Source of the DNA: Arenimonas sp.
Lineage (GTDB): Bacteria > Pseudomonadota > Gammaproteobacteria > Xanthomonadales > Xanthomonadaceae
Assembly: GCF_022842045.1 (NCBI RefSeq)
Contig: NZ_JALHQI010000003.1
Coordinates: 20,141 to 84,140 of the forward strand
Reading direction: 5' to 3'
DNA length: 64,000 bases
A program made the translations under genes and the position numbers. Position 1 is the stretch's first letter. Every line of letters begins with the position of its first letter. The notes under the pieces are model-generated. The model was not told the DNA's origin. It did no database searches and saw nothing but the letters and a program-made list of their open reading frames with translations. Below, piece after piece: positions 55,534 through 64,000 of this stretch.

Positions 55534-55552
55534 GCCCCCTTACCAAGGGGGC
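55534..55552. terminator. Second hairpin between tRNA-Lys and lpxR
   Basis: GCCCCCTT and AAGGGGGC pair over a 3-base loop, then TTTCCTCC on the plus strand. A smaller GCGCC-TGTC-GGCGC hairpin sits just before it. The set lies between the rightward tRNA and the end of the leftward lpxR gene and could serve both; nothing else is seen in the 133-bp gap. Confidence 0.5.
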
Positions 55553-55596
55553 TTTCCTCCATGCGGTATGCGGTGGGGGTGGTGCTGCGCTCTTGA

Positions 55597-56640
55597 TCAG
55601 AAGGCGCGGGAGAAGGTGAGGGTGCCGAAGGCGGGGAGTTCGGCCTGGCCTTCGAATTCGCGGGTGCGGCGGACGTGGGTGGCGGTGAACTTCCAGGGGC
55701 CGCGGGTGATGGCGACGCCGAGGACGAGGTCGGCGAGGGCGTCCTTCGGGTCGACCGAGTGACTGTCCTTCGAGGTGTTGCCGTCGAAGACGATGTCGTT
55801 GCCGACCCAGCGGCCGTCGAGGGCGATGAAGCCGTGCCAGCGGATGGCTTCGACGTTCTCGTCGCGGGTGCCGGGGGCGCTGTTGTCGCCGCCGATGCGC
55901 AGCGGGTTCGAGCCGAAGTCGTCGGGCAGGTGCTTGCCGAAGCGCAGTTCGGCGCCGGCGTTGGCGTAGGACGACAGGTTGCCGACCGCGCCGCCGACGT
56001 GGCCGATCGCGTCCCAGCGCCAGCCGCCGTCGGTGGTGGCGAAGTCGCGGCGCCAGGCGCGCTCGTGCGCCACCTGCACCACCACTTCGTCGCGCACCTG
56101 GTTGTCCCAGCCCTGGAAACGCGGGCGGCCGAACCAGCGGTGCAGCGTGTCCTGGCCGAATTTGGCCTGCGCGGACGGGCCCACCATGCCCAGGCGCAGC
56201 TGGGTGGTGCCGAGGCGGTTGCCGTTGCGCGCATTGAGCGCCACGCCCAGCGTCGCCACGCCGGCGTAGGGCCGGTCGTCGAGGATCACGTCGCTGCGGG
56301 TGCCGTCGGTGGGCGTGTAGGTGCCGTGCTGGAAGCTGAGCACGATGTTGTTCTGTTCGCCCTCGGGCACCAGCCAGCCCAGCGTGCCGGCGGCCAGGCG
56401 CACCGGCGCGGCCAAGCACCCGGCATCGAAGCGCTCGATGTTGGGCGAGACGTAGGTGACTACGAAACCGTTGGTGTAGCCCTGGTCCTGGCCCTCGCGG
56501 CCGTAGAGGTCGTTGTCCGAGCGCAGCAGCCAGGTGGCGCGGTCCTCGCCGTTGTCGGCGGGGGGCGGGCAGGCGGCCTGGGCCAAGGCCGGGGCGAGCA
56601 GGAGGGCGGTGGCGGCCAGCGCCGGGATGCGGAGGGTCAT
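55597..56640 (-). CDS. lpxR: LpxR-family outer membrane lipid A deacylase
   Basis: 347 residues from ATG 56640. Signal peptide LAATALLLAPALAQA, then the family start WLLRSDNDLYGREGQDQGYT with NGF (the Asn-Asp and YTNG motifs of LpxR/DUF2219). The conserved LDDRPYAGVATLGVALN is also seen. The remainder alternates like a beta-barrel and ends in Phe (TLTFSRAF), the outer-membrane C-terminal signature. In Salmonella LpxR removes the 3'-acyloxyacyl chain of lipid A. It lies 40 bp behind recQ. Confidence 0.88.
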   Translation of the reverse strand: MTLRIPALAATALLLAPALAQAACPPPADNGEDRATWLLRSDNDLYGREGQDQGYTNGFVVTYVSPNIERFDAGCLAAPVRLAAGTLGWLVPEGEQNNIVLSFQHGTYTPTDGTRSDVILDDRPYAGVATLGVALNARNGNRLGTTQLRLGMVGPSAQAKFGQDTLHRWFGRPRFQGWDNQVRDEVVVQVAHERAWRRDFATTDGGWRWDAIGHVGGAVGNLSSYANAGAELRFGKHLPDDFGSNPLRIGGDNSAPGTRDENVEAIRWHGFIALDGRWVGNDIVFDGNTSKDSHSVDPKDALADLVLGVAITRGPWKFTATHVRRTREFEGQAELPAFGTLTFSRAF

Positions 56641-56680
56641 GGAGCTCGGGCTTCTTGGGGGACGGCACATGGTACCGGCC

Positions 56681-58501
<1,821 letters not shown>

Positions 58502-58528
58502 GGCGACAGTTTACCGGCCCCGGACGTG

Positions 58529-58560
58529 GAAGCGGCGGCAGGTTGCCCCACCGCCGCTTC
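58529..58560 (-). terminator. Hairpin after dps
   Basis: GAAGCGGCGG and CCGCCGCTTC give a 10-bp stem with a 12-base loop, 26 bases beyond the dps stop and just ahead of recQ. On the minus strand TTTTCC precedes it and no T-run follows. Confidence 0.45.
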
Positions 58561-58586
58561 GGAAAACCGCCCGTCGGGGCCTGCGA

Positions 58587-59099
58587 TCACTCCAGCAGCG
58601 AACGCAGCATCCAGGCGTTCTTCTCGTGCACCTGCAGGCGCTGGGTGGCGAGGTCGACCGAGGGGTCGTCGCCGGCACCGTCTGCGGTCTTGATCACCTT
58701 GCGCGCGGTGCGGCAGACGGCCTCGTTGCCGACCACCAGCTGGCGGACCATTTCACGCCAGTCCAGGGCGCCGGGGGCCTGCTCTTCCTTGATGCTGGAG
58801 AGCTGCACGAACTCGGCGTACGAGCCGGGCGCCATGTAGCCCAGGGCGCGGATGCGCTCGGCGATCTCGTCCAGTGCGGTCCATTCCTCGGTGTACTGGG
58901 TCATGAACATGGTGTGCAGGGTGTTGAACATCGGCCCCGTCACGTTCCAGTGGAAATTGTGTGTCTTGAGGTAGAGCGTGTAGCTGTCGGCCAGGAAGTG
59001 CGAGAGGTCACCGGCGATCTTCTTGCGGTCCTTCTCGCCGATGCCGATGTCGATCTTCGGCGCGCCCGACGCGGTCTCGGCGGGTTTCTTGGAAGCCAT
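58587..59099 (-). CDS. dps: Dps/ferritin-like DNA-binding protein
   Basis: 170 residues; ATG 59099 has a strong AAGGAGGAA site. The ferroxidase ligands are seen in KTHNFHWNVTGPMFNTLHTM and EEWTALDEIAERIRALGYMA. The N-terminal tail MASKKPAETASG is Lys-bearing and likely binds DNA. It forms dodecamers that store iron and protect DNA from peroxide. Divergent from hrpA over 93 bp; no OxyR box was identified. Confidence 0.95.
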   Translation of the reverse strand: MASKKPAETASGAPKIDIGIGEKDRKKIAGDLSHFLADSYTLYLKTHNFHWNVTGPMFNTLHTMFMTQYTEEWTALDEIAERIRALGYMAPGSYAEFVQLSSIKEEQAPGALDWREMVRQLVVGNEAVCRTARKVIKTADGAGDDPSVDLATQRLQVHEKNAWMLRSLLE

Positions 59100-59192
59100 G
59101 GCATTCCTCCTTCGCATTAGGACCCGACCATACTACGCCGGCGCGGGTTTAGCGCGGATGAACCGGGGCCGTGGCCGCTACAATACGCGGCC

Positions 59193-62100
59193 ATGACGCC
59201 CTCCGCGCCGCCCCTTCCCGCCTTCCCCGACCACGCCGCGCTCACGCGCGACCGTGGCCGTCTGCTGCGCCTGCTGGGGCAGTGGCGCAAGGCGCCGGAG
59301 GATGCCGCGCGCCGCGCCGCGTACGAGCAGGCGCTGGCCGCCTCCATCGCCGCGCGCGAACAGCGCGACGCACAGGCCCCGGCGCCGACCTTCGACGACA
59401 GCCTGCCGGTGGCGCGCGAGGCGGACGCGCTGGTGGCGCTGATCCGCAAGCATCCGGTAGTGGTCGTCGCCGGCGAAACCGGTTCGGGCAAGACCACCCA
59501 GCTGCCCAAGATCTGCCTGGCCGCGGGCCGCGGCCGCGCCGGCATGATCGGCTGCACCCAGCCGCGCCGGATCGCCGCGCGCGCGGTCGCGCGGCGCGTG
59601 GCCGAGGAGCTGCAGTCGCCGATGGGCGGCGCGGTCGGCTACCAGGTGCGCTTCACCGAGAACGTGGGCGACAACACCTACGTCAAGTTCATGACCGACG
59701 GCATCCTGCTGGCCGAGATCCAGTCCGACCGCTGGCTGTCGAAGTACGACACGATCATCGTCGACGAGGCGCACGAGCGCAGCCTCAACATCGACTTCCT
59801 GCTCGGCTACCTGAAGCAGCTGGTGCGCAAGCGGCCGGACCTGAAGCTGGTGATCACCTCGGCCACCATCGATACCGAGCGGTTCGCGAAGCATTTCGAC
59901 GGGGCGCCCGTGGTGAGCGTCGAGGGACGCAGTTTCCCGGTCGAGGTCCGCTACCGGCCCGGCGACGACGAAGGGATGGAAGAACGCGAAGGACCGGGTC
60001 AGGTTCCCTTTTCCGGCGGGATTGCGTCCAAGCCGCCGCGCCCGGGCCGGAAAAATGAACCTGACTCCGTTCTTCCCCGTGATCGCCCGTTGGCGGAGGC
60101 GATCGTTGCGGCGGCGGATGAGATTACCCGCGAGGACCCACAGGGCGACGTGCTGGTCTTCCTGCCCGGCGAACGCGAGATCCGCGACGCCCACGCGGCG
60201 CTGAACCGCCGCAAGTACCGCAGTACCGAAGTGATCCCGCTGTACGCGCGGCTGTCGGTGAAGGACCAGGACAAGGTCTTCAACCCGGGCCCGGGTCGCC
60301 GCATCGTGCTGGCCACCAACGTCGCCGAAACCTCGCTCACGGTGCCGCGCATCCGCTACGTGATCGATCCGGGCGTGGCGCGCGTGAAGCGCTACAGCCC
60401 GCGCGGCAAGCTCGACCGCCTGCACATCGAGCCCGTGAGCCAGGCCAGCGCCGACCAGCGCAAGGGCCGCTGCGGGCGCATCGCGGCCGGCGTCTGCTAC
60501 CGCCTCTATTCGCAGGACGACTTCGAAGGCCGCCCACGCTACACCGATCCCGAGATCCTGCGCGCCTCGCTGGCGGGCGTGATCCTGCGGATGCTGACGC
60601 TGGGCCTGGGCCGGGTCGAGGACTTCCCCTTCATCGATGCGCCCGATGCGCGCGCCATCGCCGATGGCTGGCAGACGCTGCTGGAGCTGGGCGCCGTGGA
60701 CGAACAGCGCCAGCTAACCGCCATCGGCCGCCAGATGGCGCGCCTGCCGGTGGACGTGAAGCTGGCGCGCATGCTGGTCGCGGCGCAGTCCCTCGGCTGC
60801 CTGGCCGACATGACGGTCATCACCTCCTTCCTCGGCATCCAGGATCCGCGCGAGCGCCCCGCCGATGCCCGCGAAAAGGCCGACAACGCCCACGCCGAGT
60901 TCGCCGACCCCAACTCCGAGTTCCTCGGCATCCTCAGGCTCTGGCAGGCCCACCACGCCGCCCACGAGGAGCTCACCCAGTCCAAGCTCCGCGACTGGTG
61001 CGAGCGCCGGTACCTGGCCTTCCTGCGCATGCGCGAATGGCGCGAGCTGCACCGCCAGCTGCTGTTGGCCTGCGAGGAGCTGTGGCCCGCGACGAACCAA
61101 ATGAACCAGGTTCATTTGCCTGCGAAGGGTTCGGCGCCGCGCCCGCCATCCCGCCGGGCAAATGAACCTGGTTCATTTGATTCGCTGTTGCATCGGGCTT
61201 TGATTGCGGGGTTGCCGACGCAGGTGGGGCATCGCAGCGAGAAGGGGCTTTACGACGCGCCGCGGCAGCGCAGGTTCTCGCTGTTCCCGGGGTCTTCGCT
61301 GAGCAAGCTGCCGCCCGCGTGGGTGCTGGTGGCAACGCTGCTCGATACGCAGAAGGTCTGGGGCATGACCGCGGCGCGCATCGAGCCCGACTGGGTGATC
61401 GCCGAGCTGCCGCACCTGCTGGCGCGCAAGCACTTCGACCCGCACTGGTCGCGGCGCCAGGGCCGGGTCATCGGCAGCGAGCAGGTGTCCCTCTTCGGCC
61501 TGGTGCTCGCGCCGAAGAAGCCCGTGCACTACGGCGGCCTGTACCCGGCCGAGTCGCGCGAGATCTTCGTGCGCCAGGGCCTGGTGCCGGGCGAGGTGGA
61601 CACCCGCAGCCCCTTCCTGAAGCGCAACCTCGCCACGCTGGAGAAGGCGCGCGAGGAAGAGGCCAAGCTGCGCCGCGCCGGCCTGGTCGCCGACGAGGAC
61701 TGGCAGGCGCGCTGGTACCTCGACCGCCTGCCGCCGGAGCTCAACTCGGTCGCCGGCCTCGACAGCTGGTACGGCAAGCTGCCGCCCGAACAGAAGAAAT
61801 CGCTGGAATGGTCGCTGGCCGACCTGCTGCCGGGCGAGGGCAGCGAGGCCGAACGCTTCCCGAAGTACTTCGCGCTGGGCGATGCACGGCTGGCGCTCCA
61901 CTACCGCTTCGAGCCCGGCCACGCCGAGGACGGCGTCACCCTCGACCTGCCGCTGCACCTGCTGATGGCGCTCGACCCGACGCGCCTGGGCTGGCTGGTG
62001 CCGGGACTGGTGGAGGAAAAGGCCACCGCGTTGATCCGCGGTTTGCCCAAGGCGCTGCGCCGCAACTACGTACCCGCGCCCGATTTCGCCCGCGCCTTCG

Positions 62101-63239
62101 CCGAGGCGCACCCGAAGCCGGAAGCCGACAGCCTTCCGGGCAGCCTCGCGCGCTTCCTCACCCGCGCCACCGGCGCACCCGTGACGGCGCTCGATTTCGA
62201 CGAGGCTGCGCTCGACGCCCACCTGCGCATGAACCTGCGGCTCGCCGAGCGCGACGGCCGCGTACTGGCCCAGTCGCGCGACCTGGCGCAGCTCCGCGCC
62301 CGCTTCGGCAGCGACGCCGAGCGCGCCTTCGCCGAGCGCGCCGGCGAAGACCTGGCCCGCGACGGCCTCACCGCCTTCCCCGACGCCCCGGTGCCGCGCG
62401 AAGTGCCCGGCGCCGCCGGCGTGCCGGCCTACCCGGCGCTGGTGGACCAGGGCGAGACGGTGGCCCTCAGCGTGTTCGCCGACCCGCAGGAGGCCGCGCG
62501 CGAACACGACGGGGGTGTCCGCCGCCTGGCCACGCTCGCCCTGGCCGACAAACTGCGCCAGGCCCGCAAGCAGCTGCCGGTGTCGCCCAAGCTCGCACTG
62601 CTTTACGCCGCCATCGAAGGCTTCACCCAGGCGCCGGGCCAGGCGCCCGCGCATGAACACCTGCGCACCGATCTCGCGCAGGCCGCGCTGAACGCCGTGC
62701 TCGAGGGCGACTTCGCCGGCGTGCGCGACGCCGATGCCTTCCGCCGCGTGCTGGACGCCGCCGGCAGGCGCCTGTTCGCCGAGGCCATGTCGCGCCTGCA
62801 GCTGGCTGAAGCCATCCTCGGCGGCGTCGCCGAAATCAAGCCCCGGCTGGAGTCGCCGCTGCTGGGCTGGGCCAGCGGCAACCTCGATGACCTGAAGGCG
62901 CAGCTGGCGGGCCTGGTGCCGCCGGGCTTCCTGCGCGACACGCCGGCCGGCCTGCTGGCGGAGTACCCGCGCTACCTCAAGGCCCTGTCGCTGCGCGCCG
63001 AGCGCGCCCTGCGCGACCCGCAGCGCGACCAGGCCCGCATGCTAGAACTCAAGCCCTTCCACGATGCGCTGCTGGCCGCGCGCCGCAGCGGCCGCGAGCG
63101 CGAGCCGGCCTGGCAGGCGCTGCGCTGGGACCTCGAGGAATTGCGGGTCTCGGTGTTCGCGCAGGAGCTCGGCACCAAGCGCCAGGTCTCCGCCAAGCGC
63201 CTCGCGCGCCAGCTGGAGGCCCTTACTCGACCCGCCTGA
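59193..63239 (+). CDS. hrpA: ATP-dependent RNA helicase HrpA carrying two palindrome-derived insertions
   Basis: 1348 residues. DEAH helicase core: VVVVAGETGSGKTTQLPKIC, DEAHERSLNIDFLLGYLKQL, LATNVAETSLTVPRIRYVID and QRKGRCGRIAAGVCYRLYS. HA2 and OB regions follow, then a DUF3418 C-terminal domain of about 570 residues. Compared with the family, two low-homology segments stand out: residues about 266-294, between the two RecA lobes, and 634-664, ahead of SLLHRALIAGLPTQVG. Both are encoded by palindromic repeats (listed separately), and the frame is kept through each. HrpA rescues collided ribosomes. The 3' end overlaps the converging gene by 17 bp. Confidence 0.96.
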   Translation: MTPSAPPLPAFPDHAALTRDRGRLLRLLGQWRKAPEDAARRAAYEQALAASIAAREQRDAQAPAPTFDDSLPVAREADALVALIRKHPVVVVAGETGSGKTTQLPKICLAAGRGRAGMIGCTQPRRIAARAVARRVAEELQSPMGGAVGYQVRFTENVGDNTYVKFMTDGILLAEIQSDRWLSKYDTIIVDEAHERSLNIDFLLGYLKQLVRKRPDLKLVITSATIDTERFAKHFDGAPVVSVEGRSFPVEVRYRPGDDEGMEEREGPGQVPFSGGIASKPPRPGRKNEPDSVLPRDRPLAEAIVAAADEITREDPQGDVLVFLPGEREIRDAHAALNRRKYRSTEVIPLYARLSVKDQDKVFNPGPGRRIVLATNVAETSLTVPRIRYVIDPGVARVKRYSPRGKLDRLHIEPVSQASADQRKGRCGRIAAGVCYRLYSQDDFEGRPRYTDPEILRASLAGVILRMLTLGLGRVEDFPFIDAPDARAIADGWQTLLELGAVDEQRQLTAIGRQMARLPVDVKLARMLVAAQSLGCLADMTVITSFLGIQDPRERPADAREKADNAHAEFADPNSEFLGILRLWQAHHAAHEELTQSKLRDWCERRYLAFLRMREWRELHRQLLLACEELWPATNQMNQVHLPAKGSAPRPPSRRANEPGSFDSLLHRALIAGLPTQVGHRSEKGLYDAPRQRRFSLFPGSSLSKLPPAWVLVATLLDTQKVWGMTAARIEPDWVIAELPHLLARKHFDPHWSRRQGRVIGSEQVSLFGLVLAPKKPVHYGGLYPAESREIFVRQGLVPGEVDTRSPFLKRNLATLEKAREEEAKLRRAGLVADEDWQARWYLDRLPPELNSVAGLDSWYGKLPPEQKKSLEWSLADLLPGEGSEAERFPKYFALGDARLALHYRFEPGHAEDGVTLDLPLHLLMALDPTRLGWLVPGLVEEKATALIRGLPKALRRNYVPAPDFARAFAEAHPKPEADSLPGSLARFLTRATGAPVTALDFDEAALDAHLRMNLRLAERDGRVLAQSRDLAQLRARFGSDAERAFAERAGEDLARDGLTAFPDAPVPREVPGAAGVPAYPALVDQGETVALSVFADPQEAAREHDGGVRRLATLALADKLRQARKQLPVSPKLALLYAAIEGFTQAPGQAPAHEHLRTDLAQAALNAVLEGDFAGVRDADAFRRVLDAAGRRLFAEAMSRLQLAEAILGGVAEIKPRLESPLLGWASGNLDDLKAQLAGLVPPGFLRDTPAGLLAEYPRYLKALSLRAERALRDPQRDQARMLELKPFHDALLAARRSGREREPAWQALRWDLEELRVSVFAQELGTKRQVSAKRLARQLEALTRPA
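59988..60075. repeat. Palindromic element A inside hrpA
   Basis: Arms at 59988-60016 and 60047-60075 are complementary except for about five or six positions. The core from CAGGTTC (60000) to GAACCTG (60063) is 64 bases. It is translated in frame, giving QVPF near the left arm and NEPDS near the right arm, and has no counterpart in the usual HrpA sequence at this place, where E. coli has a loop about 30 residues shorter. Confidence 0.8.
61093..61184. repeat. Palindromic element B inside hrpA, opposite orientation to A
   Basis: Arms at 61093-61120 and 61157-61184 match at 27 of 28 positions, and each arm holds its own palindrome AAATGAACC-A-GGTTCATTT. Read on the minus strand, its CAGGTTC-to-GAACCTG core is also 64 bases and agrees with element A at about 45 positions, including CCGGCGGGAT. 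It is translated in frame (QVHL near the left arm, NEPGS near the right). Confidence 0.85.
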
Positions 63240-63684
63240 CCTTGGCGCGAGCGTTGAATCCCTCGATGCGCAGACTCCAGGAACCGAAGGCTGCCGGGGA
63301 GATGGTAGCCACGGGGTTGTCCACGTTCACCGCCAGCGCGCCCGAGACCTGGATGATGCGCCAGCGCTGGCCGTTCTCCAGCGTGATCACCTCGCCCGGG
63401 GCGCTCCAGCCGCGGAAGTTGCCGGGGATGCGCGAGACGATGTCGGTGTCGTCGGCGGCCGCGACCTGACGCAGGCCGCGACGGTCTTCGGACGCGGCGG
63501 CGGGTGCAGGCGCCGCATCCCGGGCGGCCAGCCAGGCGTCCAGGCGCGCCAGTTCCTCGGCGCTGAGTTTGTGCAGGCCGGCGGCCCGGAACTCCGCCTC
63601 CGACATTCGCTGGCGCAGCGGCGCGGTGTCGGCGGCGTGGACCGAAGACACCACCAATAGCAGGCAAGCAAGCAAAAGGCGCAT
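63223..63684 (-). CDS. Small exported protein of unknown function
   Basis: 153 residues. Signal peptide MRLLLACLLLVVSSVHAAD with an Ala-x-Ala-like cut. An N-terminal helical part (EAEFRAAGLHKLSAEELARL) resembles a motif found ahead of small SH3-like or beta-barrel domains in Xanthomonadaceae hypothetical proteins. After an Ala/Pro linker a beta-rich part follows (GNFRGWSAPGEVITLENGQR, WRIIQVSGALAVNVDNPVAT). Periplasmic localisation is likely and no catalytic motif is seen. Overlaps the hrpA end by 17 bp; divergent from the relA-like gene. Confidence 0.8.
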   Translation of the reverse strand: MRLLLACLLLVVSSVHAADTAPLRQRMSEAEFRAAGLHKLSAEELARLDAWLAARDAAPAPAAASEDRRGLRQVAAADDTDIVSRIPGNFRGWSAPGEVITLENGQRWRIIQVSGALAVNVDNPVATISPAAFGSWSLRIEGFNARAKVRRVE

Positions 63685-63737
63685 GGCGGGGATTCCTTGG
63701 CTGGTTAGACTGTGCGGGACTCCCCCGGATTCTAGCC

Positions 63738-64000
63738 TTGACGCCGTCCCGCGCCACTCCCCGCCTCCACGACTGGCTTGCCGGCCATGCTGCCCCGGCG
63801 CCGCTGCTGTCCGCGCTGCAGGCCGCCGCGGCCACGCTGCCGCATGCGCCCGAGGAAACGCTGGCCGTGCACGTGCTCGCCGTGCTGCAGCCGCTGCGCG
63901 CCGATCCCGAAGTGCTGGCGGCCGCCGCGCTGCACCTGTGGCCCGCGCTGCGCGCCGCCGTCGCGCACGATGTGCTGGGGCCGCGCGTCCCGCCGCTGCT
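63738..64000 (+). CDS. relA: RelA-like (p)ppGpp synthetase, N-terminal start only
   Basis: An open frame from TTG 63738 runs off the window, 87 codons visible. The sequence RLHDWLAGHAAPAPLLSALQ, then LAVHVLAVLQPLRADPEVLA followed by AAALHLWPAL, resembles the beginning of RelA. There the HD hydrolase motif (LLHD) is degenerate, as expected for synthetase-only RelA. No ATG fits, and TTG is the first usable codon after the in-frame TAG at 63732. The assignment would change if the missing part lacks a RelA/SpoT synthetase domain. Confidence 0.6.
   Translation, partial: MTPSRATPRLHDWLAGHAAPAPLLSALQAAAATLPHAPEETLAVHVLAVLQPLRADPEVLAAAALHLWPALRAAVAHDVLGPRVPPL

Noticed and set aside
59988-61184. Frameshifts or sequencing errors in hrpA
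   Set aside because: The frame stays open and family motifs continue in the same frame on both sides of each palindrome, so these are in-frame insertions.

Overview
The window reads as one chromosomal segment of a high-GC gammaproteobacterium of the Xanthomonadaceae/Lysobacteraceae type (Lysobacter, Luteimonas or a relative). This is inferred from gene order and family content: pilS/pilR beside sucCD, the bamD-rluD-pgeF-clpB run, yebC-ruvC-ruvA-kup-ruvB running into tol-pal, queE-queC, and a fused glucosylglycerol-phosphate synthase. Third codon positions are strongly GC biased. No phage, IS element, transposase, plasmid gene or CRISPR array was seen.

Layout. Positions 1-8.6 kb are the most accessory-looking part. 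A truncated glycosyltransferase and a FemAB-like gene run rightward. Facing them, a leftward run starts at a sigma-54-type promoter and reads pilA, a second pilin, a large membrane glycosyltransferase-like protein with a TPR-like tail, a DegT sugar aminotransferase, a flippase-like membrane protein, a methyltransferase and a flavin monooxygenase. From the pilins on, these genes are overlapping or tightly spaced, which suggests an uncharacterised type IV pilin modification or surface-glycan cluster. Positions 8.9-15 kb hold a fused MFS/spermidine synthase and the PilS/PilR two-component system, the probable regulator of pilA. Positions 15-27.4 kb carry core genes (sucC, sucD, nadE, bamD, rluD, pgeF, clpB) plus an OafA-type acyltransferase and a TPR protein.

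Positions 27.5-40 kb hold a divergent photolyase, a YbaL-type antiporter, the ABC-F protein YheS, a GGDEF-histidine kinase fusion, a sodium:solute symporter and a two-gene osmolyte operon (MFS protein plus fused phosphatase/glucosylglycerol-phosphate synthase). Positions 40-54.5 kb hold fmdB, a lipoprotein, aspS, a lipase-like hydrolase, yebC-ruvC-ruvA, kup, ruvB, then ybgC-tolQRAB-pal-cpoB and queE. Positions 54.5-64 kb hold queC, tRNA-Lys, an LpxR-type lipid A deacylase, recQ, dps, hrpA, a small exported protein and the start of a relA-like gene.

Two things stand out. First, the pilin-linked modification cluster. Second, several families of intergenic palindromic repeats, including two related palindromes of equal core length inserted in frame and in opposite orientation inside hrpA, where they appear to be translated. 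All statements come from reading the sequence. Functional names rest on recognised family motifs, and no database search was run.
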